NCBI GenBank assembly: GCA_023333565.1
Contig: JAJKFH010003256.1
Span: 496,001 to 560,000, forward strand
Direction of reading: 5' to 3'
DNA length: 64,000 nucleotides
Origin: Puffinus mauretanicus
Lineage: Eukaryota > Chordata > Aves > Procellariiformes > Procellariidae
Below, piece by piece: positions 42,923 through 55,241 of the stretch. A model generated the notes under the pieces. That model saw nothing but the letters and a program-made list of their open reading frames with translations. It was not told the origin of the DNA and ran no database searches. The position numbers and the translations under genes were made by a program. Each line of letters opens with the position of its first letter. Position 1 is the stretch's first letter.

Positions 42923-43634
42923 GAGGAGACCCAGGGCAGGTCTCCAGTACAGCACCCAGAGCCCATGGGGCACCTGGCTTTCCACCAGCCCTCCTGGTGC
43001 CACCCAGGCCAGTGCCCACCCAAAAAGCCACGGAGCAGCGCCCACCCTCTGCTCCCCACCCTGCCAGGGAGCTCCGCAGCACGCGAGCCCCCGGCCGAGC
43101 CAGGATGCACCCCGTACAACGAGACTGCCAGCACGGATGCTCTGCGGGAAGCGGCACGCGCTGCGGCTGCAGGGAGGGCAGGAGCAGCTCCTCCTGCAGC
43201 CGGGAGCAATGCAGGGGGGAAGGCAGGCTACTGAGGCAAAAACTCCAGCACGCTGACGTTCGCCTGAGGAACAGCCCAGCAAACCCGCTGCACGCAGGGA
43301 CAGGCTTCTGGGAACACACTCATCAAGTAAAATAAACCCAGGGTAGGCCCTGGCCCCGGGACCAAAGCCGAGAGAGGAGATAAACCAGCAGATCATGGGG
43401 AATACTCACAGGTTGCCTGGCTCCTGTCAGCACATCCACTCCAGTCAGACCAGCCACGAGAGAGGGCGGGAAGGTCTGTGCTGGGGACACGGCGATGCAC
43501 AGAAACCCCCAAAATCCTCCCCGGCTCCAGGCCAGCAGCAGCCTCCCTCCCCGCCGGCACGGGGTGCTGGGGAGCAGCCCAGGGAGACACAACTTTCTGT
43601 GCTCTCCGTCAGGCAAGGTCCTGCTCCAGCCACA

Positions 43635-43850
43635 ACGGCGTCCTTATTTAATTCACAGCAATTATGCTCACATTCTGCTAGACAAATAGATTTTACAAGC
43701 CCTCAGTTAAATGTGGATAATTACGGCTGCCTGCACCAGGGGACAGCCCTGCCCGGGCTCAGGAGGAAGAATCACATCCCGATTCCACTAATGCTGTAAA
43801 TTAGCAAGGAGCATCCCAATGGCAGCAGAGTAATTACCAGCTATTGCATC
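43635..43850. promoter_or_regulatory. Candidate conserved non-coding island, interrupted
   Basis: CCTTATTTAATTCACAGC, GCAATTATGCTCAC, AAATAGATTTTAC and GTTAAATGTGGATAATTACGG form the left block. CCACTAATGCTGTAAATTAGC and GAGTAATTACCAGC form the right block. About 60 bp of GC-rich DNA separates the two. TAATTAC occurs in both halves (in GATAATTACGG and GAGTAATTACC). Confidence 0.4.
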
Positions 43851-45573
43851 CCCCCCTTCCTGTGGGCTGCTGCTCCCGCGCTCCCCCCACCCCGCATCTT
43901 CCTCCCTCGCAGTATGTGTGTGTTTTCAGGCATATGCTGCTGTTAATGGGGCTTCTGTCACTTCAGCTGCTGGCAGAGACTATTTTGTCTCGGGAACCCT
44001 CTCCCAGTGCCAGAGCACAGGCTTTCAGCTCTAAATCATCCACGGGGAACACACAGGTGCAGGGGAACAAAAGATGAAAGCGTCAACTTTTTGGTCGCAC
44101 CGGTTGTGCTGGGCAGCGCCTGCCACAAAGGCTCCGACAGCAACGGGCAGGGGGTCCGTGGCGGGATAAGCCCCCCGCAGACCCCCGTGCCAGGCACGCA
44201 CCCCAGGGACGTGCCGAAGCAGCAGCCCCACCTGCCCCGCAGGCACAGAGGCACCAGGGAGCCAGAAAGGAAAAAGGGGGCACGACCACCCCGACGACAG
44301 CAGAGAAGGGCATTTGCTCCCCAGCTAGCCGGGGGCCTGTGCAGGAGGAGCCGGGGAGGAGCCCTGGGGCAGGACAGGAGACAGGCTCCTGCCTCGCCAG
44401 GACGCCCAACAGCAAACACAACTACCCCGCATGGTCTGCGGGACGTTAAATCTGACCTCTGCTTAACAGGCAGGTAAACTGAGGCACAAGGCAGGAAAGG
44501 AAAAATAAAAAAGCCATTGAGAGACTAAAGCAAGCATAACATTCCCTCCATGACCCCACTAACCTTTTCCATCTCCTCTCCACGCTGCCGCACTTACAGG
44601 CTGGGAGCAGAGCTCTAAGGCAGCCCTCCTGCAGACAACACCCCCCACCCCTCCCTGGGGGCTCTTATAGGGCAGCGGCGTTGCTCCCGCCCCGAGCCCT
44701 CATTGCTCCAACCACCCGCAGATGTGCCTGGGGAAGGAGAAAGCCTTCTGCAGAAAACGAGGGAAGCCCCTTCTCAGGCAGCTCCCAGCCTTCCCTGCCG
44801 GCGCTGCCAGGGACTCTCCCGGGGTTCCAGGCCCCTCTGAAGCTGGCAGGTAACAGAGTGCAGCGGGCGATGCCCCGGGGAGCTGAGGGGTCCCGAGTCT
44901 GTCGCGGGGCAGGGACATGCTGGGGACGATCCTCACCGGCCAGCCTGACTGCGAGCGGGCTGCGCCGCGTGGAGTCCCTGCTCCTCCCTCCCCACCTGCA
45001 GCCGCCGCAGCAGAATAAAGATACATAAAAATGAAATCGCCACAATTTTCAAATCAATCTGTCAAAGCGAACCCGTGCAATCCAGCCTTGTGCAGCCCCG
45101 CGCTGACGCCACCGTCCAACGCCGGGCAGAGCCATCTCTCACCAGCCCCCCCGCACGCCCAGCGCCGCTGCACCAGACACCCTCAGCCAGCACCCGAGCC
45201 ACACGTGCCGCCCGCAGTGATGCACGGGGCCACGGGCCGTTTGCAATGATTTATTGTGGTATCACCCAGATGATGGGAGGAGGACGTGGAGCGGCCTCGC
45301 TCCCCTCCCGGCGCGAGCAGCACACAGGAGGCGGTTGGGGCGCGGGGCCGTCCTGCAGTGGGGATGCTGAGGGAAGCGGGGCCATCTCTGCACCCCCGAA
45401 CTGCCTGCAGTGAACCAGCTCAACCCTCCAAACCTCATAGGGTCCCAGCTCAAGCTCTTCTTCTGGTGCCTGAAGACAGACCAGGCAGCAGCTCTGCGAC
45501 CGCTCGGAGAGCTCCAAAACCAGGACTCAGTGGGACAGATTCAGTGTCTCCCCACTGCTCCCCAACTTGTCAG

Positions 45574-45720
45574 ACCTGCTCAGTACTTGGGCACTTGCGA
45601 AGATACTTCAGAGCCCGTGTGTGAGCAGGGCTCAGGCTGGGGGTGCCTGAGGGAACACAGTACACTTCATTAAAATAATTGGTTTAACATAGGCAGAAAG
45701 AGGAGAGCAGAGGGGCGAAG
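45574..45720 (+). other. Candidate 147-nt non-coding exon, unproven
   Basis: The acceptor CCCACTGCTCCCCAACTTGTCAG ends at 45573 and has a long pyrimidine tract. The donor GCGAAG|GTGAGTGG at 45720/45721 fits the consensus almost perfectly. All three forward frames contain stops, so it can only be non-coding or a terminal untranslated exon. It includes the AT-rich words at 45.66-45.70 kb. Splice signals alone cannot distinguish it from a pseudo-exon. Confidence 0.18.
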
Positions 45721-48198
45721 GTGAGTGGTGGTCCCCGTGTTCAGCGCTGGCTGCTGGAGCGTGGAGATCGGACCCGACAGCCACAGCGATGGACGAGTGT
45801 GCAAATGCAGATTTACCCAACACAGCAAGCATGCATCCTCAACTCACGCCGCATTCCTCTTCGCAGCCTGCTCACAGCTTCTGCTGTGGGTCCACGTGAT
45901 GAAGCTGGGAATACTCTTGCTCTGGGCAAGAAGGCCAAGCACCAGGCAGGCAGCACCGACAGCAGTGCTGCAACGCTGCGGAGCATGGGGCACCACGAGC
46001 AGCTCACGGTCGCGCTCCAGTCCCCAGGCCCGGAAGCACCAGGGGCTCTGCCTGGCACTGCCACCGTGTGCCAGAGCATCACTGACACTGCCGCTGCCCG
46101 GGCACTGCGCTTGCACCCCCGAGGAGAGGGGGGCACTGCTCCATGGCTGGCACGGCGGTCGCTAGCATACGGAGGCTCTGCAAGGCTCCTGCCAGGGAAA
46201 GCTCGTGCACTTTACCACCACTGAGAAACTTCTGTGTTCCTGAAATATCATCTTCCCCTGGGCAACTTCATGTGCAAGTCTTGGGACGTGCCGTAGCATT
46301 AAACTGACATCTAGGTCAGAGTAAGGAATAGCTCAATGCCTCCAGGAAAAAGGGTTTTCCTTTCACAACCCAGTGCCTCCTCCACCAGCTCGATACCCAG
46401 AGCAGGAGTGAGCACTTAACATGGGTGACCACTTCAAGCCTAGCATGAAGCAGGCTGTGGGGTGGAAAAGGGATTAAAAAAATTTCTGAGACCTGGTCTA
46501 GAGATAAGCTGCCATTTCTGGGGTCCTCTCGGCTTTTTATGGTCCCTGGAGCAGCACCTCTGCAGGAAAAGGCACTTGGAGAATTTAAAGCCCCGGTGGA
46601 GCCTGGCTGGACACGGACAGACCGCCCGGACCTGGGCCAGGGCCGGCAAACAGATTCTCACCACATTTTGCATGGCAGATGCCATATTTCTGCCACGGCA
46701 GAACCAACGCTGCGCACGGAAGATACATCCCAGCCAGCGATACCTGTGACCTTGGTGGTAAACAGCATCCCCTGCCTCGCTGTGCAAGCTCCAGCCCCGC
46801 CTGCAGCTCCCTGGGTGCTGTGTTTATTTACGGGGGTCTCAGGGAGGGGTACGGAGGCGGGATGCATCATGCTCCGGCAACACGGACCGCACGGCATGCG
46901 GCACAGCCCAGGGTGCCTGGAGCGGCCATGGCCCCTTCGCTTCCCAGGAGGGAGCACCCAGCCACCGGCAGCCTCACAGTGCGGTCTGACCCCCCGGGGC
47001 TGCCCCCGCCCTCCCAGAGCCCCCAGACTCCATGGTACCCGCCCCGCACCGGGCACCGCTGCCTGCGGGTCTCATGGGCTCCGGCGCTCAGCTGGCAGCT
47101 GCCTGCCCGCAAATCTGCAACGCAGCGGCTCGCGTGCACTGGCCCTGTGCCTCCAGAAATGCAAAAAGCCGATTAAATAAGTAACGCCTGCTAGGAAGGA
47201 CGGCTGAGGGACCGGAGGGCCCCGGGCTCCTGCAGGCAGCAGCTGCCGGTTGCTGCCACCCTCAACCCCCGTGGCACTGGGGAAGGGTCAGGCCGGTGCC
47301 GCGGGTGGGGAAGGAGACCCTGGCCTGTTATTTTAACACCTTCACGCATGCTTCCCTCTACGGGAACGGGGGACGACGAGGCAGGACTTTGCCTGACGAA
47401 GTGTCCCGGTGGCTGCGCAGCAGGAGCAGGGCGTGATAGATCATAGGAATAAAACCAGGAGAAGGGTGAGACAAGCAATCGGCAGAGACCGGCTGTAAAT
47501 CTCGGTGCCGATGGGGCTGGAGATGAGCTGGCTGGCTTTCGGGGGGAGAGCGGGCAGCAGAGAGAAGAGGGTGATAACAAGAGCTGTGAGTGGTGCTGGA
47601 TCCTGTGTCCTGGCTGATGCAGAGGCCTCGCTATCAGGGAGACAAAGTGGAACCGCTCAAGTGCATCATTGATTTTTAATAAAAGCAGGTAACACTCTGG
47701 AAATCCAGCACTTGGCCCTGTCTTCTCTTCCCTGGTCGCCCCATTTCCCCCAGCCCCGGCTCGCTGCACCTGAGGGCACTGCTCTCGGGGGATTCGGCAG
47801 AGACCCTGCTCCGGCAGGATCGCCCAGTGAGGGGCTGCTGCCTGCCCGGTTCTCCTCTGCCGATCCCTGAGAGATGGTTGCAGGGATTTGCGTCGACCCT
47901 GCAGGACCCGGAGCAGGCGCTGCCCGCAGCGGTGCTACCTGTCTGACGTTGTCTCCACGCTGTCACTTTGCCGGGGATGGGTGCCCTGCTCTGCCACGGC
48001 GACTGAACCCTGCTGGCGGGGCCCTCTCGTTCAACACCGGCAGCGGCACAGCGAGGAGAAACGGGCAGATGTGGGGAAGCCCCGGCTGCAGGACGGGCTG
48101 AGGGGACGGGTCGGGGCGTGTGTGCACACCTGGGGACAGGAGCCGCGGGAAGGCAGGGCTGGCCCTGCTCTCCTGCAGGAAAGCTCGGCGTACGGCAG

Positions 48199-48219
48199 CG
48201 CGCGCGCGCGCGCGCGCGC
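48199..48219. repeat. (CG)n dinucleotide tract, 21 nt
   Basis: An uninterrupted alternation of C and G from 48199 to 48219. Alternating CG is the classic Z-DNA-forming sequence and normally decays quickly in methylated vertebrate DNA, so its survival suggests an unmethylated surrounding or a very recent expansion. The flanks (48000-48260) are also CpG-rich. Confidence 0.95.
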
Positions 48220-48264
48220 CTCTCCCCTGGCGTGTCACGATGATTGAGTGCAGGATGCAGGCAC

Positions 48265-48400
48265 CATAATGGTTTCATCAACTTAGCTACTTTTTATGAG
48301 AAATTTGTTCCAATACCTTCCCTTTCCCCGGCTGCTGTCACCTTAACAGATGCCAGACCAGAAAGAATAATAATCCTGGCAGGAAACTTTGAACCAGAGC
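48265..48400. promoter_or_regulatory. Candidate non-coding island
   Basis: CACCATAATGGTTTCATC, ACTTAGCTACTTTTTATG, GAAATTTGTTCC and AGAAAGAATAATAATCC make a moderately AT-rich block just after the CpG-rich (CG)n neighbourhood. CCATAATGG is a 9-bp palindrome around a central A/T step. Small, with a diffuse right edge. Confidence 0.33.
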
Positions 48401-49884
48401 ACGCGGCTTCCCGGGGAGGGGAGCAGGAGGTGGGAGAAAACTCTTTTTTGCAGGAGCTCAGGATACTCACAGCTGCCCCAGCCTGACACCTCTGGTGTTG
48501 GAAGATTCCTCTTCCTCCCCGGGGGGAAACTGCCTCACGCAGATGTGCTGTAGTCCTGGTGAAACGCAGCTTTGGACAGGAGCCCTTCAGCCCCAGCCCC
48601 GTCCATCCTCCCTCCCTGCCTGCTGGACTGACCCCCCACCTCGGTAAGCACCTAAAATGTGCCTCCTCCCTCCCTGACACAATTCCTGCACCTATTTCTG
48701 TCCCTGACACCTCTCGCCCTCCCCTGCCGCTCTGCCCGCTCTCCCAGCCCTGGGCACCCCACACGCGGCGCTGCCGAATGGCTCGGTGCCGGCTGGCGAA
48801 GCGCCCGACCTCCCGCTCCCCCAGCCCACGCTCTGCTGAGCTATGCCCCCGAGCACCCTGCCACTCACTCCTTCCACCCACAACCCTCCCAATTAACTCC
48901 AGCGCCTGCCTCTGCCTCCTGCCTGCTCCAGCCCGGCAACAGCCCACCGCAGCCTGCGCCAGCCGGGGGTCTCAGGAGACGCACACGGGGCCCCGGTGAG
49001 GTTTGAGGCGCTGTCTTCAGCAGGAATAAACTGTATTATGGGTTAGGCACAGCCACGGGGTCCCCCATCCAGCTACGCCCGATGCTCTGCCAGGGACCGG
49101 GCACCAGGGCTGCTCGCCCAGCACCGGTAGCCCCACGGCTGATGGACGGCAGAGCATCGCTGCAGCCGCAGTGCACAGCGCAGCACGGGAATGCCTCCGC
49201 CAGCCGGCTCTCCCCTTCTTCCCCTTCCCCAATCTAGAGAGGGTTTTACTCGGACAATGAGCTAAAGCGAATGGTGCCTGAGCAGCCTGCAGGCGACCCT
49301 GCCCATTAGCCCAGATTTACCACTCACCTGCGTGCCTCCAGCAGGGCTGCGAAGGGCCTCGGGAGGTCCGGGGCTGCATCCCTCTGCCCCGCGGCAGGAC
49401 CATGGCAAGGGCATGGCGACAGGGCAGCGCGGGCTCCGGCAGCCAGCACAGCCCGGGCCCTGACTGCAAACAGGCTGCAGGCAGGCAATGGCGGGGGCAA
49501 AGACCGCAGGACACGCAGCGCCTTCCCAGAAGATGTAACCCAACGGGCGGTGGGACAGTCCCCACCAAGGTAATGTTTCCAAACTGGGAGCTGTTTTAAG
49601 CTGAGGCTGCCCCAGTCCTTGCCTGAGCAACAGCCCCCCACTTGGGGCTGGGCAGGGGGCTACCCCAGGTCCCCCACATCTCCCCATCACTGGTTCCTCC
49701 CGGTGCCTCCTCCCTTTCATTTTCTTTCCACACCACAGCAGCGGTCTCGCCGAGTGCCATGAGCCACAACACTGGCGTGCTCCCGCTAACAGTGCCTGTG
49801 AGATCCCCGTCGCCTGCCTGCACTGCTCCTGCCTTCCTGCCGGTCTGCCGAGGCCACGCCAGGCGCAGGGAACCCACGACACCC

Positions 49885-50160
49885 TTTGGCACCTCTAATA
49901 ACAATTTATAAATTATTACTGTGCTTGCAGACACCGACCAGCCACCTCCGGGTATGCTATCTCGCATGCACCCGCACGCTGCCCCGGCTGAGCGGAGCCA
50001 TTGCCATGCTGCTATCCTGCATTTCTTCGTTGTGGCATTTAGAGGACTTTTGCTTCCCTTTGGGAAACGAAAAACTAAGCATCATCATCAATCCAACCGA
50101 GGGGGCAGAGATCCAAGCCAAACGTTTGGCACTCAATAACAAACTGCAGTCACGTGCAGA
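49885..50160. promoter_or_regulatory. Candidate island in two blocks
   Basis: The first block is CTCTAATAACAATTTATAAATTATTAC (spanning about 49891-49918), strongly AT-rich. The second (50010-50160) has CATTTCTTCGTTGTGGC, GAAAAACTAAGCATC and ACTCAATAACAAACTGC at lower AT content. The sequence between is GC-rich. Only the first block stands out clearly. Confidence 0.33.
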
Positions 50161-51039
50161 CCACGTCCCCATCTCCAGCCCCCCCGGCCCCTCACTCTCC
50201 ACAAGGACACGCAGAAGAGCCTGGCCCAAGCCCCCGCCTGCCCAGGCAGCTGAGCAGAAGCCCCCTCCAGCCCTTCGGCCTCCCTTTGCTCCCCCAGCAC
50301 TTGCAAGCTGCAGATGGGTACAAGTTGGCTCAGCAATAGTCATCCCTTTCGATGCACGTCTGCATCTGCCTGTGTAACAAGCAGCCCAGCACCGCGTCTC
50401 CTGGACAGACAGGAGCCACATCTGCCCACAAAACAGCTACGGAGGCAGCGCGGCTATGAGGACCAGCACAGGCAAAGAGCCAGCGCCAGGCGGAACAGAC
50501 GCAGATGTGGTGGAAGGGAAAAAACCATATTTTATGGTGCCCCGCGTCCTGCTGCCAGATCCCCCCAGCCACCACACGGCAAGGTCGGACACGGCCAGCC
50601 TGCTTGGTGATCCATTGCTTCCTCGGCTCACCACAGCGTCCCGCTCTGGGAGCACATCTCATCCCCAGCCTGTAACACCACGAGCGCCAGGGGACAGCGC
50701 GGCAGGAGGCAGTGGCACGGTGCCGCCGCAGGCTGTACCGCGGCACAGGCGGGTGGGCAGCCGCGGGGCAGCACGGTCACCTCCTGCCGCTCCCGGCCAG
50801 GCGGGGACGGGCAGGTCTGCAGGCTCCAGGGACACCCCAGACCGATCCCCGTACCGAGTCCCTGGGCATCGGTGGCAGCTGGAGCAGGCGGAGGAAGCGG
50901 GACGGGCAGGAGAGGCAACCAGGGCAGCTTCCCCCGAGCGCAGCAAAGCACCGGGAGCTAATCTGGGGATTCCCAAGACTGCGAGTGCCAGACCTGCCCT
51001 CGTGCCTGCCTTCTCCTGAGAGGAGCTGCTGCTTTGATA

Positions 51040-51660
51040 TGAGTCATCGCTGGAAGACGAATTCTATTTAAAGGACGTTATTCGTAGAAAATTGAGTTTT
51101 AATAACAGGGCATCAAACGAGGAGAAAATACCAAACTTCCAAGCAGAGCTAAGTTTCCGTGTGTTAATTTATACACCACATTCACTGCTTGAAGGAATAA
51201 AAATCACACAGAGAGCTCCCCTCTCTGACAAAGCAGCGAAGGGAGCCCTCTCCTGCTCCCTGCTCCTGCCGCGCGGGAGCATCACCCGGCCACCCGGAGA
51301 GCAGGAGTCGGGGCCGGCCGCCCTGGCCACGGCCACGGCCCCTGGCACGGCTGCGGGAGCGAAGGCTTTGGGCTCACGAGCCGCCCCGCGCCGCTGCCGC
51401 GCTCCCAAGAGCCTTCGGGCTCAGTTTAGCCTGCTGGTGGGAGGGCGGGAGGAGACAGCGCTGAGCTCGCTTTAAAAATAGATCAAACCCTCTGCTACGG
51501 AGCCATTTTATTAGAGCAGCACAAGCTGTCAGGCTGGTGACACCTATGCGAACACTCGGGCAAGTTTTCCCAGATGAATTTGAAAAGCGAGTGAGGGGAA
51601 GAACGACAAAGACAGCAAAGCAGACTTGTTTTCCAAGAAAAAATAAGGAGGGGAGAAGCC
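51040..51660. promoter_or_regulatory. Two AT-rich islands flanking a CpG-rich block
   Basis: Left island (51040-51230): GATATGAGTCATCGC, AATTCTATTTAAAGG, CGTAGAAAATTGAG, TTTTAATAACAGGG and GTTAATTTATACACC. Central block (about 51270-51470): CpG-rich, with CCGCGCGGGAGC and GCCGCCCCGCGCCGC. Right island (51475-51660): CATTTTATTAGAGC, then GATGAATTTGAAAAGC and AAGAAAAAATAAGG. A CpG-rich core between AT-rich shoulders may be a promoter-like arrangement, but no initiation or splice signal supports it. Confidence 0.35.
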
Positions 51661-54600
51661 TGCCCGCACTCGTAGCCCCTCACCCCCGCCTCCAGCCCAC
51701 ATCTCCCGTGCAGCACCAGGCACTCTGCAAACAGCTCTGCAGCCAGGTCTGAACTCGCTCGCACCAGGGTGAAGCTCTGGCTCGTCCCAAAGCCGCCCGC
51801 TGCCCGCCGGCTCCTCTGCCCAGCCGTGCCCCCTCCCTCGCCATGCACCATGCCCGGCTCTGGCCAGGGCCAAGGACATCTCTACAGGGGAGAGAGAAGT
51901 GCCTGCAGGTTTCCCTGTGCTGCCGCAGAGCAGTGGCCGAGCCTCACCCCGGCCTGGTCCAGTTGCCCCGGAGCCTTTCCTGGGCCGATCCCAAACCCCG
52001 GCAGCGCCGCGCGGCAGCTGCGGCTCAGGGACCTGCCAGGTCCCAAACCTGGCGAGAACACGGACAATGGAAGCAAATCAAATCCCACGGCTCCAAACTT
52101 ATACCAGAGCTCCCCGGTTTGCCAGGCTGCTGGATGCGGCCGCGGGAAGCCCAGGTCCCGGGGTGCACACCCGCTCCGGGGGCTGCGCGGGTGCAGCCCC
52201 CCGCCCGTTGGCCGTCACCAGCCCTGCCGGGCTGCTGCAGCCGGAGAAGCACCTGGCGGTGGCAGCTGGCAAACCCTTCCAGCCTGGCCCGGAGTCAATC
52301 CATCACCTGATTCGTTTGGCTGCCCTCAGCTCCCCCCCGCCAGCACACGGCTCTGCCTCCGAGGGGGAAACGACCGGGCCAGGGTCCAGCTCTGCCAGAA
52401 TTCAAAAAGTAATCAGAAACGGGGGTCACCTTTCCCTGGGTGCGGCTCGCTCCGCTCCCGCTGCCGTGAACACCGGGTACGGACGTGGGAAAAAAGCCAG
52501 AGCGAGAGCACGCTGGCCGCAGGCCGGTACTGAGCGGGGCAGCACACGGGCCGCAGCGCAGGCTCGTCGGGCGGCGGCACGGCATGGCTGCCGACCGGAG
52601 AAAACACCGGCCTGGCATCTGGGGATGTGGTGGGCTGCGCGGGGAAGGAAAGTGGAAAGGGAGCTAGGCGAACAGAGCCTGAACCCTGAGCAGGACGGGC
52701 TGCTGGAAAATTGCTGCCGGTTCCCCCCCACAGCCCCAGCAGTGCCAGGGGTGCAGGGCTGTGCCCGTCCCCTCAGCGGAGCGGGGGCCACGCTCCAGCC
52801 AGCGGCAGGGAGACGCCGTGGGAGGCCCAGGCAGCAGAGGACACCACGGCTCTCCTGGGGACCTGAGCCTCCGCCGTGCCTCTTGTCACCGCAGCAGCAA
52901 CAGCAGGCACAGCTCTGCCCCGGCTCCGAGCAATGCCCTTGCCAGCACCAAACCCCCAGAGGCTGCCCAGGAGGGGGGTCCCGGGGCTCAGCAAGGCTGA
53001 GGGGCTCAGCTGGTGCTGCAGAGGCTCCTCGCAGCCGGGCACAGCAGCGGGAAACCCCAGCCACCAAACCAGAGGACCCGGCTCGCCTGCTGCCCCCGAG
53101 CCCAGCAAAGCCTCCCCGAGCTCGGGCAGCCAAGTGCCGAGGACAGGATTTATTTCTGCATGGCTCCGCAGCTCGCAGCATCCAGCGCAGGCTCCCAGTA
53201 TTCCCCTCTGTGCGCACTATAATTGACTCATGTTTTTAAAAGGAAAATTGGGAGGGGAGGAGGGAAAAAAAAACCAGAAATGCCTCAGAATCAAACCTCA
53301 GAGAAAGCATGGAAGCTCTCCGGAGAGGAGGAAAGCTTCTTTCTATACAATTCACCTTTTGTCATTTAATCACCACTCCTCTTGCTGCCGGCAGCCGAGC
53401 GTTAAGGCTGGGTAACGGCTGTGCGCTGGGAAATCCACGGCAGAAATCCACCTGGGGAACACTCGCTCCCACAGGTAAAACGGTTCCTGCCCTGGACGCC
53501 GAGCTGCGTCGGAAAACTTCCATCCCCTGGCCCAGTTTGCCAAGGAGACGAGCTGATTTCCTCTCCTCTGAAGCAGCTTACAAAGCAGCTGGCAGAACGC
53601 CAGGGTCTTTTTACAGAAATGTTAATGATGCCCAGGGAAGAGCTAATCATGTGTCATGGAAACAACTTCGTGCCAGTCAAAGTGCTACACGGCCCCAGCC
53701 CCACGCGGGGCGGCCAGGGGACACGGTGGCCGCAGGTGAGGGCAGGACCGGGGCTCCTCTCCGTGGTGGCACCGCGGGGATGACGTGGGTCAGCCGCTGG
53801 TGTCCGGCAATGGCCCCCGTGCACAGGTTTAGCACCTGCAGCTCCTGGGGACTGCTCCTGGTGGCAGTGGCAGATCCCTCCCAGCCCCACCAGACCAAGG
53901 TGAGAGCATCATCCACCACCGGTGTGCCTCGGCCGGCGGGACCCGGCGAGCACCGGGGGATGGCACAGCCAGTCCAGCCCAGCGCGGTTGGGGATAGAGC
54001 CGAGCGCTCCCGAGAGCCTCCCAGCTCCCTCCCGCGGCCGGGGGCAGCAGCCGCCTCCTCTCCAGGGAATATCACCCGAATCATGGTATTGCAACAAACA
54101 GACAGAACAGGGGAGCAGGATGGTCAGCAGCCCAACAGAAATAGCTGGGACACACTTCGGATCGGGGAGCTCTCCCAGGAAGGACAAAACCCAAGGAACC
54201 AGTGGGGAACGTCACGCGCTGGTGAGCAGGGAATGGGCGAGAGCCGCGGGGAACCGTCCCCCGCCTGCACCGGTGACCAGCAACTCCGCCCGGCCGCAGC
54301 ACCCACCACCCCGAGCCTTGCCCTGCGGAAAGCACGTGCCAGCTCCCCAAAGCCTGACTTCGCCTTCGGGATGCCCCCGCACCGCACTGGCACACCCCGG
54401 GGAGCAGAGCACCCGCCTGCCAGACCGCCCGGGGACGGTCTTGTCATCAGGCACAATTTAAGGGAAAAAAGCTCAGATTTTGCAAACCACATCTCTGAGT
54501 TTCTCAGCATTTTCAATCCATTTGTCTTTTAGCTTCTCCCCTGACAGGCAGCACAACTTCCAGCAGGAATCTTTTCATGCCTTTATGGCAGTTTGCAGCT

Positions 54601-55241
54601 TACAATAAAGGGCATCGTCTGCACCTCCCTGGCAGCCTGACAGCTCCAGGCACGTTGTGGGGCTGCCACAGCCCGTCCTCCTGCCACGCGAAGGGCTTGG
54701 CACAGACACAGAACAGGAGGAATGGCTGCAGAAAACAACCTTGGCTCAGGTGGCCACGTGTTGAGTCAGTCTAAATAACACAACAGCGAACAAAAATATA
54801 CCTGTACGTTAGGGCTAGCTCCAAGAGTAAAGACAAGAGGACCTAAGAGGCCGCAGCCTTCAGCTGTAAGGCAAGCAGACTTTTATTTAATGCAGGAGGA
54901 GTAAAGTCCTCAGCAAGAGGAAGAAAGCTCCCGGAGAACAGACCCAGAACTGAGCGGACAAGTAACCCGGCCGGGAGGACCTGCCCGAGCGAAGGGAGCC
55001 TGCGAGGAATGGGGGGAGGCAGCAGCAGCACAGAAACCCTGGTGTGCCAGCAGCACGGGGCAGAGCGAGGATTGCCAGGGGCGCCGAATGAGGTGCTGTG
55101 GCAAAATAGTAAAAGGTTCATTAGTTATGTAAATAAAAAGATAATACAGAAAAAAGCGAGGCTGCTACACAGCATGGATGAGTAGAGATAAAGCTAACCT
55201 AGGTGTTGCCTGAAAACTGAACAATTAGCTTCGGCTTTCAG

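Larger units (their letters stand above)
42561..48260. other. Gene-free GC-rich DNA (region overview)
   Basis: Islands at 43635-43850, 44455-44575 (GGAAAAATAAAAAAGCC), 45005-45075 (AATAAAGATACATAAAAATG) and 45655-45705 (CATTAAAATAATTGG). The block 46230-46500 is mildly AT-leaning and may be an unrecognised old repeat. A short AT-rich piece with TTTTTAATAAAAGC lies at 47660-47700. The GC-rich intervals 42923-43634, 43851-44454, 44576-45004, 45076-45573, 46501-47659 and 47701-48198 hold nothing identifiable. Confidence 0.6.
48261..54440. other. Gene-free GC-rich DNA with long compositional frames (region overview)
   Basis: Islands at 48265-48400, 49885-50160, 51040-51230, 51475-51660 and 53210-53400. 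48401-49884, 50161-51039, 51661-53209 and 53401-54440 are GC-rich. Forward frames of 254, 446 and 407 codons occupy 51.77-54.53 kb. They are rich in Pro, Ala, Arg, Ser and Gly with no domain, and the long frames reflect stop-poor DNA. Isolated donor-like words (CAG|GTAAAA at 53474, AAG|GTGAGA at 53900) lack good partners. Confidence 0.6.

Noticed and set aside
51899..53239. Forward open frame of 446 codons, the longest in the window
   Set aside because: The translation is Pro/Ala/Arg/Ser/Gly-rich filler without domain, signal or repeat pattern. A 263-codon reverse frame covers part of the same DNA. Long frames are expected in stop-poor GC-rich DNA.
53309..54532. Forward open frame of 407 codons
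   Set aside because: No recognisable domain, with biased composition. Its apparent start lies in an AT-rich island and other frames over the same DNA are just as open.
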